Assembly: GCA_005877965.1 (NCBI GenBank)
Contig: VBNP01000028.1
Location: 1 to 33,159 of the forward strand
Reading direction: 5' to 3'
Length of the DNA stretch: 33,159 nucleotides
Source of the DNA: Gammaproteobacteria bacterium
GTDB lineage: Bacteria > Pseudomonadota > Gammaproteobacteria > Steroidobacterales > Steroidobacteraceae
In this document: in pieces, positions 1-10,661 of the stretch
How positions within the stretch are numbered: position 1 is the stretch's first letter
How the letters are laid out: each line of letters begins with the position of its first letter
Notes under the pieces: generated by a model
What the model was told of the DNA's origin: nothing
Databases searched by the model: none
The model's input: the letters and a program-made list of their open reading frames with translations, nothing else
Program-made: the position numbers and the translations under genes

Positions 1-1448
1 AGCGCCGAGAACCCCATGGAGAGTGCGATGGTGAGCGCGAACTGCCGGTAGATGACCCCGGTGCTGCCGCTCTGCAGGGCGCTCGGTATGAACACCGCGG
101 CGAGCACCGAGGTAATGGCGACGATCGCGCCGGTGATCTGGTGCATGGCCTTGCGCGTGGCCTCCTTAGGCCCCAAATGGTCCTCGCGCATGATGCGCTC
201 GACCGCCTCCACCACCACGATGGCATCGTCCACCACGATGCCGATCGCCAGCACCATCGCGAACAATGTCAGCTGGTTGATGGAGAAGCCGACCGCGTAC
301 ATCCCCACCAGCGTACCCAGCAGCGCCGAGGGCACGACCAGGGTCGGGATGAGCGTGGCGCGAAAGCTCTGCAGGAACACCAGCATCACCAGGAACACCA
401 GCGCCACCGCTTCAGCGAGGGTGATGATCACCTCGCGGATGGCCACCTTGATGAAGGTGGTCGAGTCGAACGCCCAGAACCAGCTGACGCCGGCGGGGAA
501 GCTCGGCTGCATGTCGTTCATCTTCGCCACCACCGCCTCGGAAACCTCCAGCGCGTTGGCGTTGGGGGCGAGCTGGATGCCGAAGGCCGCGACCGGTGTG
601 GTGCCGACGTTGGTCTCGAAACCGTATTGCGCCGCGCCCAGCGTGACGCGCGCCACATCCTTGAGGCGCACCGAGGCGCCGGTGGGATCGGTGCGCAGCA
701 GGATGTTCTCGAACTGCTCCGCGGAGCGGAAGCGTCCCTCCGCCGTGACGGTCGCGGTCACGGCCTGGTTCGCCACGGCCGGCTGTGCGCCGATGGCGCC
801 GGAGGCGAACTGCGCGTTCTGCGCCTGTACCGCGGCGAGCACTCTGACTGACGACAGGCTGTAGGCACGCAGCTTGTCGGCGTCCAGCCAGATGCGCATC
901 GCGTACTCGGAGCCGAACTGCACCACCGCGCCCACCCCGGGGATGCGCTGCACCTGATCGAGCACGCGCGAGGCCACGATGTTGTTGAGCTCCTGGGCAT
1001 CCGGGCCACCGGCGGCGGCGCGCAGTCCGATGCCGCCCAGGAACCCGGCGCTCACTTTCGCAATGCGGATGCCCTGTTGGTTGACTTCCGTGGGCAGGCG
1101 CGGCTGGGCGAGCGTCACGCGGTTCTGGGTCTGCACCGCGGCAATGTCCGGGTTGGTGCCGTTCTGGAAGGTGAGCGTGATGGTCGCCGAGCCGTCGGAG
1201 GCCGACTGCGAGGTGAAGTACAGGAGATTGTCGAGGCCGGTGAGCTGCTGCTCGATGACCTGGGTGACGGTGGTCTCCACCGTGGCGGCACTCGCGCCCG
1301 GATAAGTCGTAGTCACCGCGACTTGTGGCGGGGCAATCTGCGGGTAGGCCTCCGACGGCAGTCGCGTGAGCGCGAGCAGTCCCCCGAGCGTGATGAGGAT
1401 GGCGAGCACCCAGGCAAACACCGGGCGATCGATGAAAAATTGCGGCAT
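1..1448 (-). CDS. RND-family multidrug efflux permease (AcrB/MexB-like, HAE1), C-terminus truncated by window edge
   Basis: Reading the minus strand from ATG at 1448 gives MPQFFIDRPVFAWVLAILITLGGLLALTRLPSEAYPQIAPPQVAVTTTYPGASAATVETTVTQVIEQQLTGLDNLLY..., typical RND N-terminus; continues open to position 1. Missing from the ORF track because it has no stop in the window. Confidence 0.95.
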   Translation of the reverse strand, partial: MPQFFIDRPVFAWVLAILITLGGLLALTRLPSEAYPQIAPPQVAVTTTYPGASAATVETTVTQVIEQQLTGLDNLLYFTSQSASDGSATITLTFQNGTNPDIAAVQTQNRVTLAQPRLPTEVNQQGIRIAKVSAGFLGGIGLRAAAGGPDAQELNNIVASRVLDQVQRIPGVGAVVQFGSEYAMRIWLDADKLRAYSLSSVRVLAAVQAQNAQFASGAIGAQPAVANQAVTATVTAEGRFRSAEQFENILLRTDPTGASVRLKDVARVTLGAAQYGFETNVGTTPVAAFGIQLAPNANALEVSEAVVAKMNDMQPSFPAGVSWFWAFDSTTFIKVAIREVIITLAEAVALVFLVMLVFLQSFRATLIPTLVVPSALLGTLVGMYAVGFSINQLTLFAMVLAIGIVVDDAIVVVEAVERIMREDHLGPKEATRKAMHQITGAIVAITSVLAAVFIPSALQSGSTGVIYRQFALTIALSMGFSA

Positions 1449-1454
1449 GAACCC

Positions 1455-2753
1455 TTACTTGCCCGGGGCGGCCGGCGCCGCAGCGCTCGCGGCCTGCGCG
1501 GTTTCTGCCTGCGCCGCATAGGGCACCGCGGCCACGGTGGCGCCGGGTCGCGCATTCTGCGTGCCGGAGACGATCATTCGGTCGCCCTCGGCGAGACCCT
1601 CGGTGACGATCCACTCGGGTCCCGCGAGCGCCTCGACTACCACACGCTTCTGGATGACCTTGTCATCGGGGCCGACGGTGAGCACGTACGGCCCGGTGGC
1701 GTCGCGCTGCAGGCCGGCCTGCGGCACGAGAAACCCGTGATTCACGGCGCCGGAGCTCAGGCGCACGCCGACGAACATGCCCGGCAGCAGCCGATGCTCC
1801 GGATTGGGCAGGATGGCGCGCAGCGCCACCGCACCGGTCGCCGGGTCGACGCTGAGGTCGAGGAAATCGAGCGTTCCCGCGTGTGGGTACGGCGTGCCGT
1901 CCGGGAGCGTGAGCCGCACGCTCACCCCATCGGGCGCCACGGTCACGCTGCCGGCGCTTTGTGCACGGCGCAGCCGCTCGATGTCCACCGCGGGCTGGTC
2001 GAAGTTGACGTAGATCGGATCGATCTGCTCCACCGTCGTGAGCAGTGTCGGCGTGCCGGCCCCGACCAGGGCTCCTTCGGTGACGCCCTGCTGGCCGGCG
2101 CGGCCGCCGATCGGCGCGCTCACGCTCGCGTAACCGAGGTTGATGCGCGCGCTGCTCACGCCGGCCTTCGCCTGCTGCACGCTTGCTGCGGTGGAGCGCT
2201 CGGCGGCCTGCGCGTTGTCCAGATCCGAGCGCGACACCAGGCCGCTCGCGATGAGCTCGCGCGCCCGCTCGGCGGCGACGTGAGCGTTGGTGGCGTTCGC
2301 CTGCGCCTGTGCGAGCGCCGCCTCGGCGCCATCGAGCGCCGCGCGCAGCGGCGCCGGATCGATCTGGAACAGCGCCTGTCCGGCCCTGACGTCCGAGCCC
2401 TCCTTGTAGAGGCGCTTGAGCAGCACGCCCGCGACCCGCGCGCGCACGTCCGCGGTGCGCGTGGCGGCCAACCGTCCCACCAGCTCGCGCGTCAGCGGCA
2501 CGGATTGCGAGTGCGCCACCACCACCCGGACCTGCGCCGGGGGCGGGGCGGGCGGGGGCGCTTGCGACCCGCAGCCGCCCAGCAGCGCGAGGAGCGTGAC
2601 TGGCGCCGCCGCGCGCCGCAGCCTCGTCCGTGCGAACGACCTCAGGTACCCGGCCCTGGCCACGCGCGCTCCTTCAATCGACAAATACCTGCCAAGGCAG
2701 TCTACCTCGGACGGATGATCGATAACGGCCAACCCAAGGGGGACAATGCGCAC
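1455..2753 (-). CDS. RND efflux periplasmic adaptor (MexA/AcrA-like lipoprotein); true start probably downstream of the longest-ORF start
   Basis: 432-aa ORF with lipobox LLALLGGCGS, adaptor motifs (VRARVAGVLLKRLYKEGSDVRAGQALFQIDPAPLRAAL; YVNFDQPAVDIERLR), 6 bp upstream of the RND permease start. Confidence 0.93.
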   Translation of the reverse strand: MRIVPLGLAVIDHPSEVDCLGRYLSIEGARVARAGYLRSFARTRLRRAAAPVTLLALLGGCGSQAPPPAPPPAQVRVVVAHSQSVPLTRELVGRLAATRTADVRARVAGVLLKRLYKEGSDVRAGQALFQIDPAPLRAALDGAEAALAQAQANATNAHVAAERARELIASGLVSRSDLDNAQAAERSTAASVQQAKAGVSSARINLGYASVSAPIGGRAGQQGVTEGALVGAGTPTLLTTVEQIDPIYVNFDQPAVDIERLRRAQSAGSVTVAPDGVSVRLTLPDGTPYPHAGTLDFLDLSVDPATGAVALRAILPNPEHRLLPGMFVGVRLSSGAVNHGFLVPQAGLQRDATGPYVLTVGPDDKVIQKRVVVEALAGPEWIVTEGLAEGDRMIVSGTQNARPGATVAAVPYAAQAETAQAASAAAPAAPGK

Positions 2754-2772
2754 TCACCTACAGGCGCCGATC

Positions 2773-4203
2773 ATGAGCACCCGCAACATCGTTCTCGCAG
2801 CAACCCTGGCGGCCTCGCTCGCCGGCTGTGTCGACCGCGGTGACTGGAAGGCGGCACCGCGACTCGAGCCGCAGGCGCTCGGCGCGCAGCAGGCGCTCGC
2901 GGATGCGAGGCTCGACGCCGCGGCCTGGCCGGCGGACCTGTGGTGGCAGGCTTACGGCGATCCGCAGCTCGATGCGCTCATCGCCGAGGCGCTCGCCGGC
3001 AGCCCCTCGCTCGCGATCGCCCAGGCACGGCTGCGGGCCGCCCAGGCGCAGGCCCTCGCGGCGGGCGCCGCACGGGTGCCGGGGGCGGCGCTCGACGCCG
3101 AGACCACCCGCCAGCGATACCCGGAGCATGGGCTGTTCCCGACGCCCTTCGCCGGCAGCTACTCGACCGACGCTCGGGTGGCGCTCGACTTCAGTTTCGA
3201 TCTCGACTTCTGGGGCCGCAACCGCGCCTTGCTGGCCGCGGCACGCTCGGGCGTAGCGGCGGCGGATGCCGACCGCGCGGCGGCGCGCCTGGCGCTCGCG
3301 GTCGGCGTGGTGCGCGCTTACATCCAGCTCGACCTGTGGTACGCGCTGCTGGATGTCAGCAACGACAACCTCAAACAGCAGACTGCGATTCTCGAGCTGA
3401 CGCAGCAGCGCGTCAGCGCGGGCCTGGAAAACACCGCGCGCGTGAAACAGTCGGAAGGCAGTGTGGCGCTGACGCGCGCCGGCGTGGCGGCGGTGCAGGC
3501 GAGCATCGAGCTCGCGCGCAATCAGCTCGCCGACCTGGTCGCAGCGGGCCCCGATCGCGGCCAGCGCCTGCAGCGCCCGCAGCTCGCGGCGCCGGCCGAC
3601 CTGGCGCTGCCCTCGGCGCTGCCCGCGGATCTGCTCGCGCGCCGCCCGGACGTGGCCGCGGCGCGCGCGCAGGTGGAGGCCGCGGCTCACGGGGTCGCGG
3701 CGGCGCAGGCGGATTTCTACCCGAACGTGAACCTGACGGCGTTTGCGGGCCTGCAGAGCATCGGCCTGTCGCAGCTTTTCGAGGCGTCCGACCGCATCGT
3801 GGGCGCGGGGCCGGCGCTGCACCTGCCGGTGTTCAACCGCGGCGAGCTGCGCGGCGCGCTGCAGAGCCAGCAGGCGCGGCTCGATGAGTCGGTCGGCCAG
3901 TACAACCAGACGCTGCTCGATGCCGTGCGCGAGGTCGCCGACGTGATCGCGAACTGGCGGGCGCTCGAGCGCGAGAGCCACGAGCAGCAGATCGCGCTCG
4001 AGGCCGCGCAGCGCTCCTACGACCTAACCACCGAGCGCTATCGCGCCGGGCTCGACAACTACTTGAGCGTGCTGTCGAGCCAGAACCAGGTGTTGCAGGC
4101 GCAGGGGCTGCGCGCGCAGTTGCAGGCGCGGCGCCTGTCCTTCAGCGTCGAGCTGGTGCGCGCGCTCGGCGGCGGCTACGCCCCGCGCTCATCAGCCACC
4201 TGA
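2773..4203 (+). CDS. Outer membrane efflux lipoprotein, NodT/OprM-type (TolC superfamily)
   Basis: MSTRNIVLAATLAASLAGCVD lipobox; DLWWQAYGDPQLDALIAEAL, ARRPDVAAARAQVEAAAHGVAAAQADFYPNVNLTAFAGLQS and YRAGLDNYLSVLSSQ motifs. ATG at 2773 preferred to 2746. Confidence 0.93.
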   Translation: MSTRNIVLAATLAASLAGCVDRGDWKAAPRLEPQALGAQQALADARLDAAAWPADLWWQAYGDPQLDALIAEALAGSPSLAIAQARLRAAQAQALAAGAARVPGAALDAETTRQRYPEHGLFPTPFAGSYSTDARVALDFSFDLDFWGRNRALLAAARSGVAAADADRAAARLALAVGVVRAYIQLDLWYALLDVSNDNLKQQTAILELTQQRVSAGLENTARVKQSEGSVALTRAGVAAVQASIELARNQLADLVAAGPDRGQRLQRPQLAAPADLALPSALPADLLARRPDVAAARAQVEAAAHGVAAAQADFYPNVNLTAFAGLQSIGLSQLFEASDRIVGAGPALHLPVFNRGELRGALQSQQARLDESVGQYNQTLLDAVREVADVIANWRALERESHEQQIALEAAQRSYDLTTERYRAGLDNYLSVLSSQNQVLQAQGLRAQLQARRLSFSVELVRALGGGYAPRSSAT

Positions 4204-4237
4204 AGCGCGCACGGCCGCACCTGCCGCGCAACCCCTG

Positions 4238-5440
4238 ATGGATGCCCCCGCCACCACCGCCCCCTCGGCCCTGGCGCGCCTCATGCGGCCGCGCCGCCAG
4301 AGGTGGCTCGTCGGCCTGACGGTGGCGGTGCTCCTCGTGGCGCTGCTCACCCTCGCCTGGTGGTGGCTGTACGCGAGCCATTACCAGAGCACGGACGACT
4401 CCTACGTCGCGGGCGACCTGGTGAGCGTCATGTCGCAGGTGAGCGGCACGGTGGTCGCGATCGACGCCGACGAGACCGACCTGGTGCGGGCCGGCCAGGA
4501 GCTGGTGAGGCTCGACGCCACCGATGCGGGTATCGCCTTGCAGGATGCCGAGCAGCAACTGGCGCGCACCGTGCGCCAGACCCGCACGCTGTTCGCCACC
4601 CGCGACCAGCTGGCGGCGGTCGTGGCGCAGCGCCGCGCGGACCTCGACAAGGCGCTGGCGGATGTCAACCGCCGCAGGGATCTCGCCGCCACCGGGGCGG
4701 TGTCTGGCGAGGAGGTCGGGCACGCGCGCGATGCGCTGAATGCGGCGCGCGATGCGCTGATCGCCGCGCAGAAGAATCTCGCCGCCAGCGCCGCCCTGGT
4801 CGGGCGCACCGGCATAGCCGATAACCCGGACGTGCAGGCGGCCGCGACCGTGGTGGAGCGGGCGTGGCTCGCCCTGCGGCGCACCAGCGTGCGCGCGCCG
4901 GTCACCGGCTACCTCGCCCGGCGCGCCGTGCAGCTCGGCGAGCGCATCGCGCCCGGCGGGCCGCTCATGGCCATCGTGCCGCTCGAGCGGCTGCGGGTGG
5001 ATGCCAACTTCAGGGAAGTGCAGCTCACGCACATGCGCATCGGACAGCCCGCGACGGTGGTCACCGACCTGTACGGCGGGCAGGTCGAGTACCACGGCAC
5101 GGTCGTCGGCCTCGGCCTCGGCACCGGCGCGGCGTTCGCGCTGCTGCCGGCGCAGAACGCCACCGGCAACTGGATCAAGGTCGTGCAGCGTGTGCCGGTG
5201 CGCATAGCACTGCAGGCGCGCGAGCTGCTGGCGCACCCGCTGCGCATCGGACTGTCCACCCGCGCGCGCGTCGACGTGCACGATGACTCGGGCCCGCAGC
5301 TCGCACCGGCGCCGCCCCAGGAGCCGGTGCTCGCCACCAGCGCCTACGACATCGACCGCAGCGAGATCACGGCGCGTATCGCGCACATCATCGCCGAGAA
5401 CTCGCCCGAGGGAGCGGTGAGTCAGTCGAGCTTGAGGTAG
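4238..5440 (+). CDS. EmrA/HlyD-family membrane fusion protein
   Basis: 400 aa; single N-terminal TM (WLVGLTVAVLLVALLTLAWWWLY), ...TDDSYVAGDLVSVMSQVSGTVVAI..., EmrA-type FALLPAQNATGNWIKVVQRVPVRI. Confidence 0.93.
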   Translation: MDAPATTAPSALARLMRPRRQRWLVGLTVAVLLVALLTLAWWWLYASHYQSTDDSYVAGDLVSVMSQVSGTVVAIDADETDLVRAGQELVRLDATDAGIALQDAEQQLARTVRQTRTLFATRDQLAAVVAQRRADLDKALADVNRRRDLAATGAVSGEEVGHARDALNAARDALIAAQKNLAASAALVGRTGIADNPDVQAAATVVERAWLALRRTSVRAPVTGYLARRAVQLGERIAPGGPLMAIVPLERLRVDANFREVQLTHMRIGQPATVVTDLYGGQVEYHGTVVGLGLGTGAAFALLPAQNATGNWIKVVQRVPVRIALQARELLAHPLRIGLSTRARVDVHDDSGPQLAPAPPQEPVLATSAYDIDRSEITARIAHIIAENSPEGAVSQSSLR

Positions 5441-5889
5441 TCGAGCGGCAGGGCGGTGGTGTACTTGATGGTCTCGAGGGCGAAGCTGGCACTCACGTCC
5501 TGGAAGTCCACCGCCGAGATCAGCCGCTTGTACACGACATCATAGGCGTCGATGTCCGGCACCACGATGCGGATGAGGTAGTCGACGTCGCCGCTCATGC
5601 GGTGAATCTCCGTCACCTCGGGGATGTCGCGCACCGCACGCACGAACTTGTCGAACCACGCTTCGCTGTGATTGCCGGTCTTGAGGGTCACGAATACCGT
5701 CGTGCCGACGTTGAGCGCATGCGCATCGAGCAGCGCCACGGTGCGCCGGATGACCCCGTCCTGCTGCAGCTTCTGGGTGCGCCGCCAGCAGGGGGCCTTG
5801 GAAAGGCCGATGCGATCGGCGATCTCCGCGGCGCTCAGTTCGCCGTTGCCCTGCAGCAGCTCCAGGATTCTGGCATCCAGCTTGTCCAT
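5422..5889 (-). CDS. Lrp/AsnC family transcriptional regulator
   Basis: MDKLDARILELLQGNGELSAAEIADRIGLSKAPCWRRTQKLQQDGVIRR (HTH) plus AsnC/RAM domain (EVTEIHRMSGDVDYLIRIVVPD). ATG at 5889 preferred to the 6003 upstream start. Confidence 0.95.
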   Translation of the reverse strand: MDKLDARILELLQGNGELSAAEIADRIGLSKAPCWRRTQKLQQDGVIRRTVALLDAHALNVGTTVFVTLKTGNHSEAWFDKFVRAVRDIPEVTEIHRMSGDVDYLIRIVVPDIDAYDVVYKRLISAVDFQDVSASFALETIKYTTALPLDYLKLD

Positions 5890-5992
5890 GAAACGCGGTG
5901 GGTCATTCTCCGGCAAAACGCGCAACATTGTTGCGCAGCCGGCCCCGGTTTGCCAGACGAACGCAACCGCGTAGCGCGCGCTCGCGGCTAGC

Positions 5993-6253
5993 ATGAGCCC
6001 CATGGATCTGATCCGCGCCTTCAGCGAACATCCCGCTTCGGTCGGTGAGACCTACAGCGAGCACCTGGTGAGGGCGGTGTGCTTCGGCACCCGCATGGTG
6101 CTCGCCGGTTTCGCCTGCCTGGTGCACGGCCTGCTGCCGTTTCTGTTCGTGCGCACCGGCAGCCAGACGATCGCCGAGCTGAACGAGAGGATGATCGCCA
6201 ACCGGCCCCTGCCGCTGCACCCGATCGCGAGCGACAAACGGCTGCCGCTGTAG
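5993..6253 (+). CDS. DUF6356-type small membrane protein
   Basis: 86 aa, [64 protein letters not shown]; start could be 5993 or 6002. Family assignment from recall. Confidence 0.75.
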   Translation: MSPMDLIRAFSEHPASVGETYSEHLVRAVCFGTRMVLAGFACLVHGLLPFLFVRTGSQTIAELNERMIANRPLPLHPIASDKRLPL

Positions 6254-6302
6254 CGGTGCGCTCGCGCGCGGCTGGACGGTCGTATCGCGCGGCCGCGCCC
6301 GC

Positions 6303-6308
6303 TACACT
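6303..6308 (+). promoter_or_regulatory. Possible -10 element (TACACT) for folE
   Basis: TACACT ends 6 nt before the folE ATG (6315); no convincing -35; speculative. Confidence 0.25.
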
Positions 6309-6314
6309 GCCGCA

Positions 6315-6914
6315 ATGGCGAGTGCCCGATCCCGGATCTCCCGCCGCGCCGCCGAGGGCGCGGTGCGCACGCTGTTGCGCTGGGCGGGTGAGGATCCGCG
6401 CCGCGAGGGCCTGCGCGCCACGCCGCGCCGGGTCGTGGATGCCTACCGCGACTGGTTCTCCGGCTATCAGATCGACCCGGCCGCCTACCTGCGGCGCACC
6501 TTCGAGGAGGTCGGCGGCTACGACGAGATGATCGTGCTGCGCGACATCAGCTTCGAGTCGCATTGCGAGCACCACATGGCTCCCATCATCGGCCGGGTGC
6601 ACATCGGCTACCTGCCCGCCAACAAGGTGGTGGGCATCAGCAAGCTCGCGCGCGTGGTCGACGGCTACGCGCGGCGTTTCCAGGTGCAGGAGAAGCTCAC
6701 CTCCCAGATCGCCGACTGCATCACCGAGGTACTGAGGCCGCGCGGCGTGGGTGTGGTCGTGGACGCCGTGCACCAGTGCATGACCACGCGCGGGGTGCAC
6801 AAGCGCAACGTGTCGATGGTCACCAGCCGCATGACCGGCACCTTCCGCAGCGACGCCCGCACCCGGGCCGAGTTCCTGCGCTTCATCGACATCACCGGCG
6901 CGCGCGAGCTCTGA
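6315..6914 (+). CDS. folE: GTP cyclohydrolase I
   Basis: 199 aa with [60 protein letters not shown] and [18 protein letters not shown]; Zn-ligand Cys/His motifs present. Confidence 0.97.
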   Translation: MASARSRISRRAAEGAVRTLLRWAGEDPRREGLRATPRRVVDAYRDWFSGYQIDPAAYLRRTFEEVGGYDEMIVLRDISFESHCEHHMAPIIGRVHIGYLPANKVVGISKLARVVDGYARRFQVQEKLTSQIADCITEVLRPRGVGVVVDAVHQCMTTRGVHKRNVSMVTSRMTGTFRSDARTRAEFLRFIDITGAREL

Positions 6915-6936
6915 GCGCGAGGCCAGGCGCAGCCGC

Positions 6937-6955
6937 GAGCGCCCTTTGCGCGCTC
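6937..6955. terminator. Hairpin between convergent folE and typA, possible bidirectional terminator
   Basis: GAGCGC-CCTTTGC-GCGCTC, perfect 6-bp arms; no U-tract. Confidence 0.35.
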
Positions 6956-6964
6956 ACCCGCTCC

Positions 6965-8788
<1,824 letters not shown>

Positions 8789-8899
8789 GGATGGGTGGCT
8801 GGCGTCGGCCCGCGAGCGCCGGCAGGCAAGGCCCGCGGCTGAGCGGTGTCCGAAAAGGGTGCGCAGGGTAGCAGATTCGCCCGCCGCGCGCCTGGTTTT

Positions 8900-8920
8900 G
8901 CGCCCCGCCGGCCGGGGCGC
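8900..8920. terminator. GC-rich hairpin directly downstream of the DUF2721 gene
   Basis: GCGCCCCG-CCGGC-CGGGGCGC, 8-bp perfect stem abutting the stop codon at 8921-8923; no U-tract on the relevant strand. Confidence 0.35.
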
Positions 8921-9346
8921 TCAGCGGGCCTTCGGCGGGCCGATGCGCAGCGCCGCGGTGGCGAGCCGCACCTCGATGAAGAACGCAATGAAGGCCGCGC
9001 TCAGGCACACCATCGCGGCGACGAACAGCAGCGCGATCAGCAGCGCGAGCTCCGAACCCAGAAACGCGTTGGCAAACAGCGTCACCACCACCAGCGCCAC
9101 CAGCAGTGCCGCGATCGCGCACATCGAGATCGCCGCGTTGATGTAGCGGGCGCGCCGCGCCAGCACCGCCAGATCCGCGTGCAGGTGCGGCGCGCTACCC
9201 GGGTGACCCTCGAGCTGTCGCTCGAGCGTGCGCGCGCGATCGACGATGCGCGCCAGGCGGTTGGTGAGCACCACCAGCGTGGCGGCCACACCGGACAGCA
9301 GGAACACCGGTGCAACTGCCGACTGGATCAGGCGCGCAATATCCAT
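8921..9346 (-). CDS. DUF2721 domain-containing membrane protein
   Basis: 141 aa; [45 protein letters not shown] followed by two TM stretches. Confidence 0.85.
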   Translation of the reverse strand: MDIARLIQSAVAPVFLLSGVAATLVVLTNRLARIVDRARTLERQLEGHPGSAPHLHADLAVLARRARYINAAISMCAIAALLVALVVVTLFANAFLGSELALLIALLFVAAMVCLSAAFIAFFIEVRLATAALRIGPPKAR

Positions 9347-9438
9347 AGGCTAGCGACACTCCCGGACGACACGGCTGGCGCGGACCGGCGGGCCATGGGG
9401 CGGTCGCGGCAGGCCTGTATTGCGGGCGCGGTTCGTGC

Positions 9439-9458
9439 TGTTGTACGATCGTTCAACA
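9439..9458. promoter_or_regulatory. Palindromic operator candidate upstream of the Rieske/FAD/TetR gene set
   Basis: TGTTGTACGATCGTTCAACA: inverted repeat with only one mismatched pair; overlaps a possible -10 (TACGAT, 9444-9449) with TTGCGG at 9420-9425, 18-nt spacer. Confidence 0.6.
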
Positions 9459-9485
9459 ACGCACCTCGCCACGCCGTGTGCTCCC

Positions 9486-10661
9486 ATGAAACCCAGCCGC
9501 CTGCAGTCAGTCGAACCCGCCGCGCCCGCCGACACCGACGGCCTGAGTCTACCCGCCTGGATTTACCACGATGCGGAATTCTTCGCGCGCGAGCAGCAGG
9601 CGATCTTCCGCAACAGCTGGCAGCTGGTGTGCCACCTGAGCGACGTGCCGCGCCCGGGGGACTTCCATACCTTCGAGTTCTACGGCGAATCGGTGCTGGT
9701 GCTGCGCGCCGAGGACGGCGCGCTGCGGGCATTTCACAATGTCTGCCGCCACCGCGCGGCACGCCTGCTCGACGGGCCGCGCGGCCACTGCGGCCGCCGC
9801 ATCACCTGCCCGTACCACGCCTGGACCTATGCCCTCGACGGACGCCTCATCGGCGTGCCGCAGCGCGACAGCTTCAGCGGGCTCGATCGGGCGCGGCACG
9901 GGCTGGTGCCGCTCGAGCACGAGGTGTTCAAGGGCTTCATTTTCGTGCGCTTCGCGCCCGGGCTGCCGAGCGTGCGCGAGATGGCGGCGCCGTACGAGCA
10001 CGAGCTCGCGCCCTACCGCCTGGAGGAGCTGGTGCCGCTCGGGCGCGTCACCCTGCGTCCGCGGGCGGTGAACTGGAAGAACGTCGCGGATAACTATTCC
10101 GACGGGCTGCACATCAACGTCGCGCACCCGGGCCTGACCCGCCTGTTCGGCCAGGGCTACGGCATCGAGGCGCGGCCCTGGATCGACAAGATGTGGGGCA
10201 CGCTGCGCGATACACCTTCCGCCAACTGGTCGGAGCGGCTCTATCAGCGGCTGCTCCCGCAGCTCACCGCTCTGCCGCCCGAACGGCAGCGACTGTGGAC
10301 CTACTTCAAGCTCTGGCCGAACCTCGCCTTCGACATCTACCCCGACCAGATCGACTTCATGCAGTTCCTGCCGGTGTCGCCGACCGAGACCCTGATCCGC
10401 GAGATCGCTTACGCGCACCCGGACGCTCGCCGCGAGATGCGCGCCGTGCGCTATCTGAACTGGCGCATCAACCGGCGCGTCAGTCTCGAGGACAAGGCGC
10501 TGATCGAGCGGGTGCAGGCCGGCATGGCCTCGAGCAGCTATACCTGCGGACCCTTGAGCGAAGGGGAGGTGTGCCTGCGCAGTTTCGCGCGGCGCATGCG
10601 CACCCTGATTCCGGAAAGCGTCCTGCCGCGGGCTCCGGCGCGCGGGTGGAGCCATGGGTGA
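9486..10661 (+). CDS. Rieske 2Fe-2S aromatic-ring-hydroxylating / quaternary-ammonium-type oxygenase alpha subunit
   Basis: Rieske motif CRHRAARLLDGPRGHCGRRITCPYHAWTY and mononuclear-iron motif NWKNVADNYSDGLHINVAHPGL; MKPSRLQSVEPAAPADTDGLSLPAWIYHD start at 9486. Confidence 0.93.
   Translation: MKPSRLQSVEPAAPADTDGLSLPAWIYHDAEFFAREQQAIFRNSWQLVCHLSDVPRPGDFHTFEFYGESVLVLRAEDGALRAFHNVCRHRAARLLDGPRGHCGRRITCPYHAWTYALDGRLIGVPQRDSFSGLDRARHGLVPLEHEVFKGFIFVRFAPGLPSVREMAAPYEHELAPYRLEELVPLGRVTLRPRAVNWKNVADNYSDGLHINVAHPGLTRLFGQGYGIEARPWIDKMWGTLRDTPSANWSERLYQRLLPQLTALPPERQRLWTYFKLWPNLAFDIYPDQIDFMQFLPVSPTETLIREIAYAHPDARREMRAVRYLNWRINRRVSLEDKALIERVQAGMASSSYTCGPLSEGEVCLRSFARRMRTLIPESVLPRAPARGWSHG

Noticed and set aside
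1077-2843. 588-aa plus-strand ORF (and similar long Arg/His/Ala/Gly-rich ORFs opposite real genes, e.g. 2758-3981, 6563-8287, 15488-17461, 24142-25755, 26355-28367)
   Set aside because: Shadow ORFs in high-GC DNA: low-complexity composition, no recognisable domains, antisense to or out of frame with clear conserved proteins.
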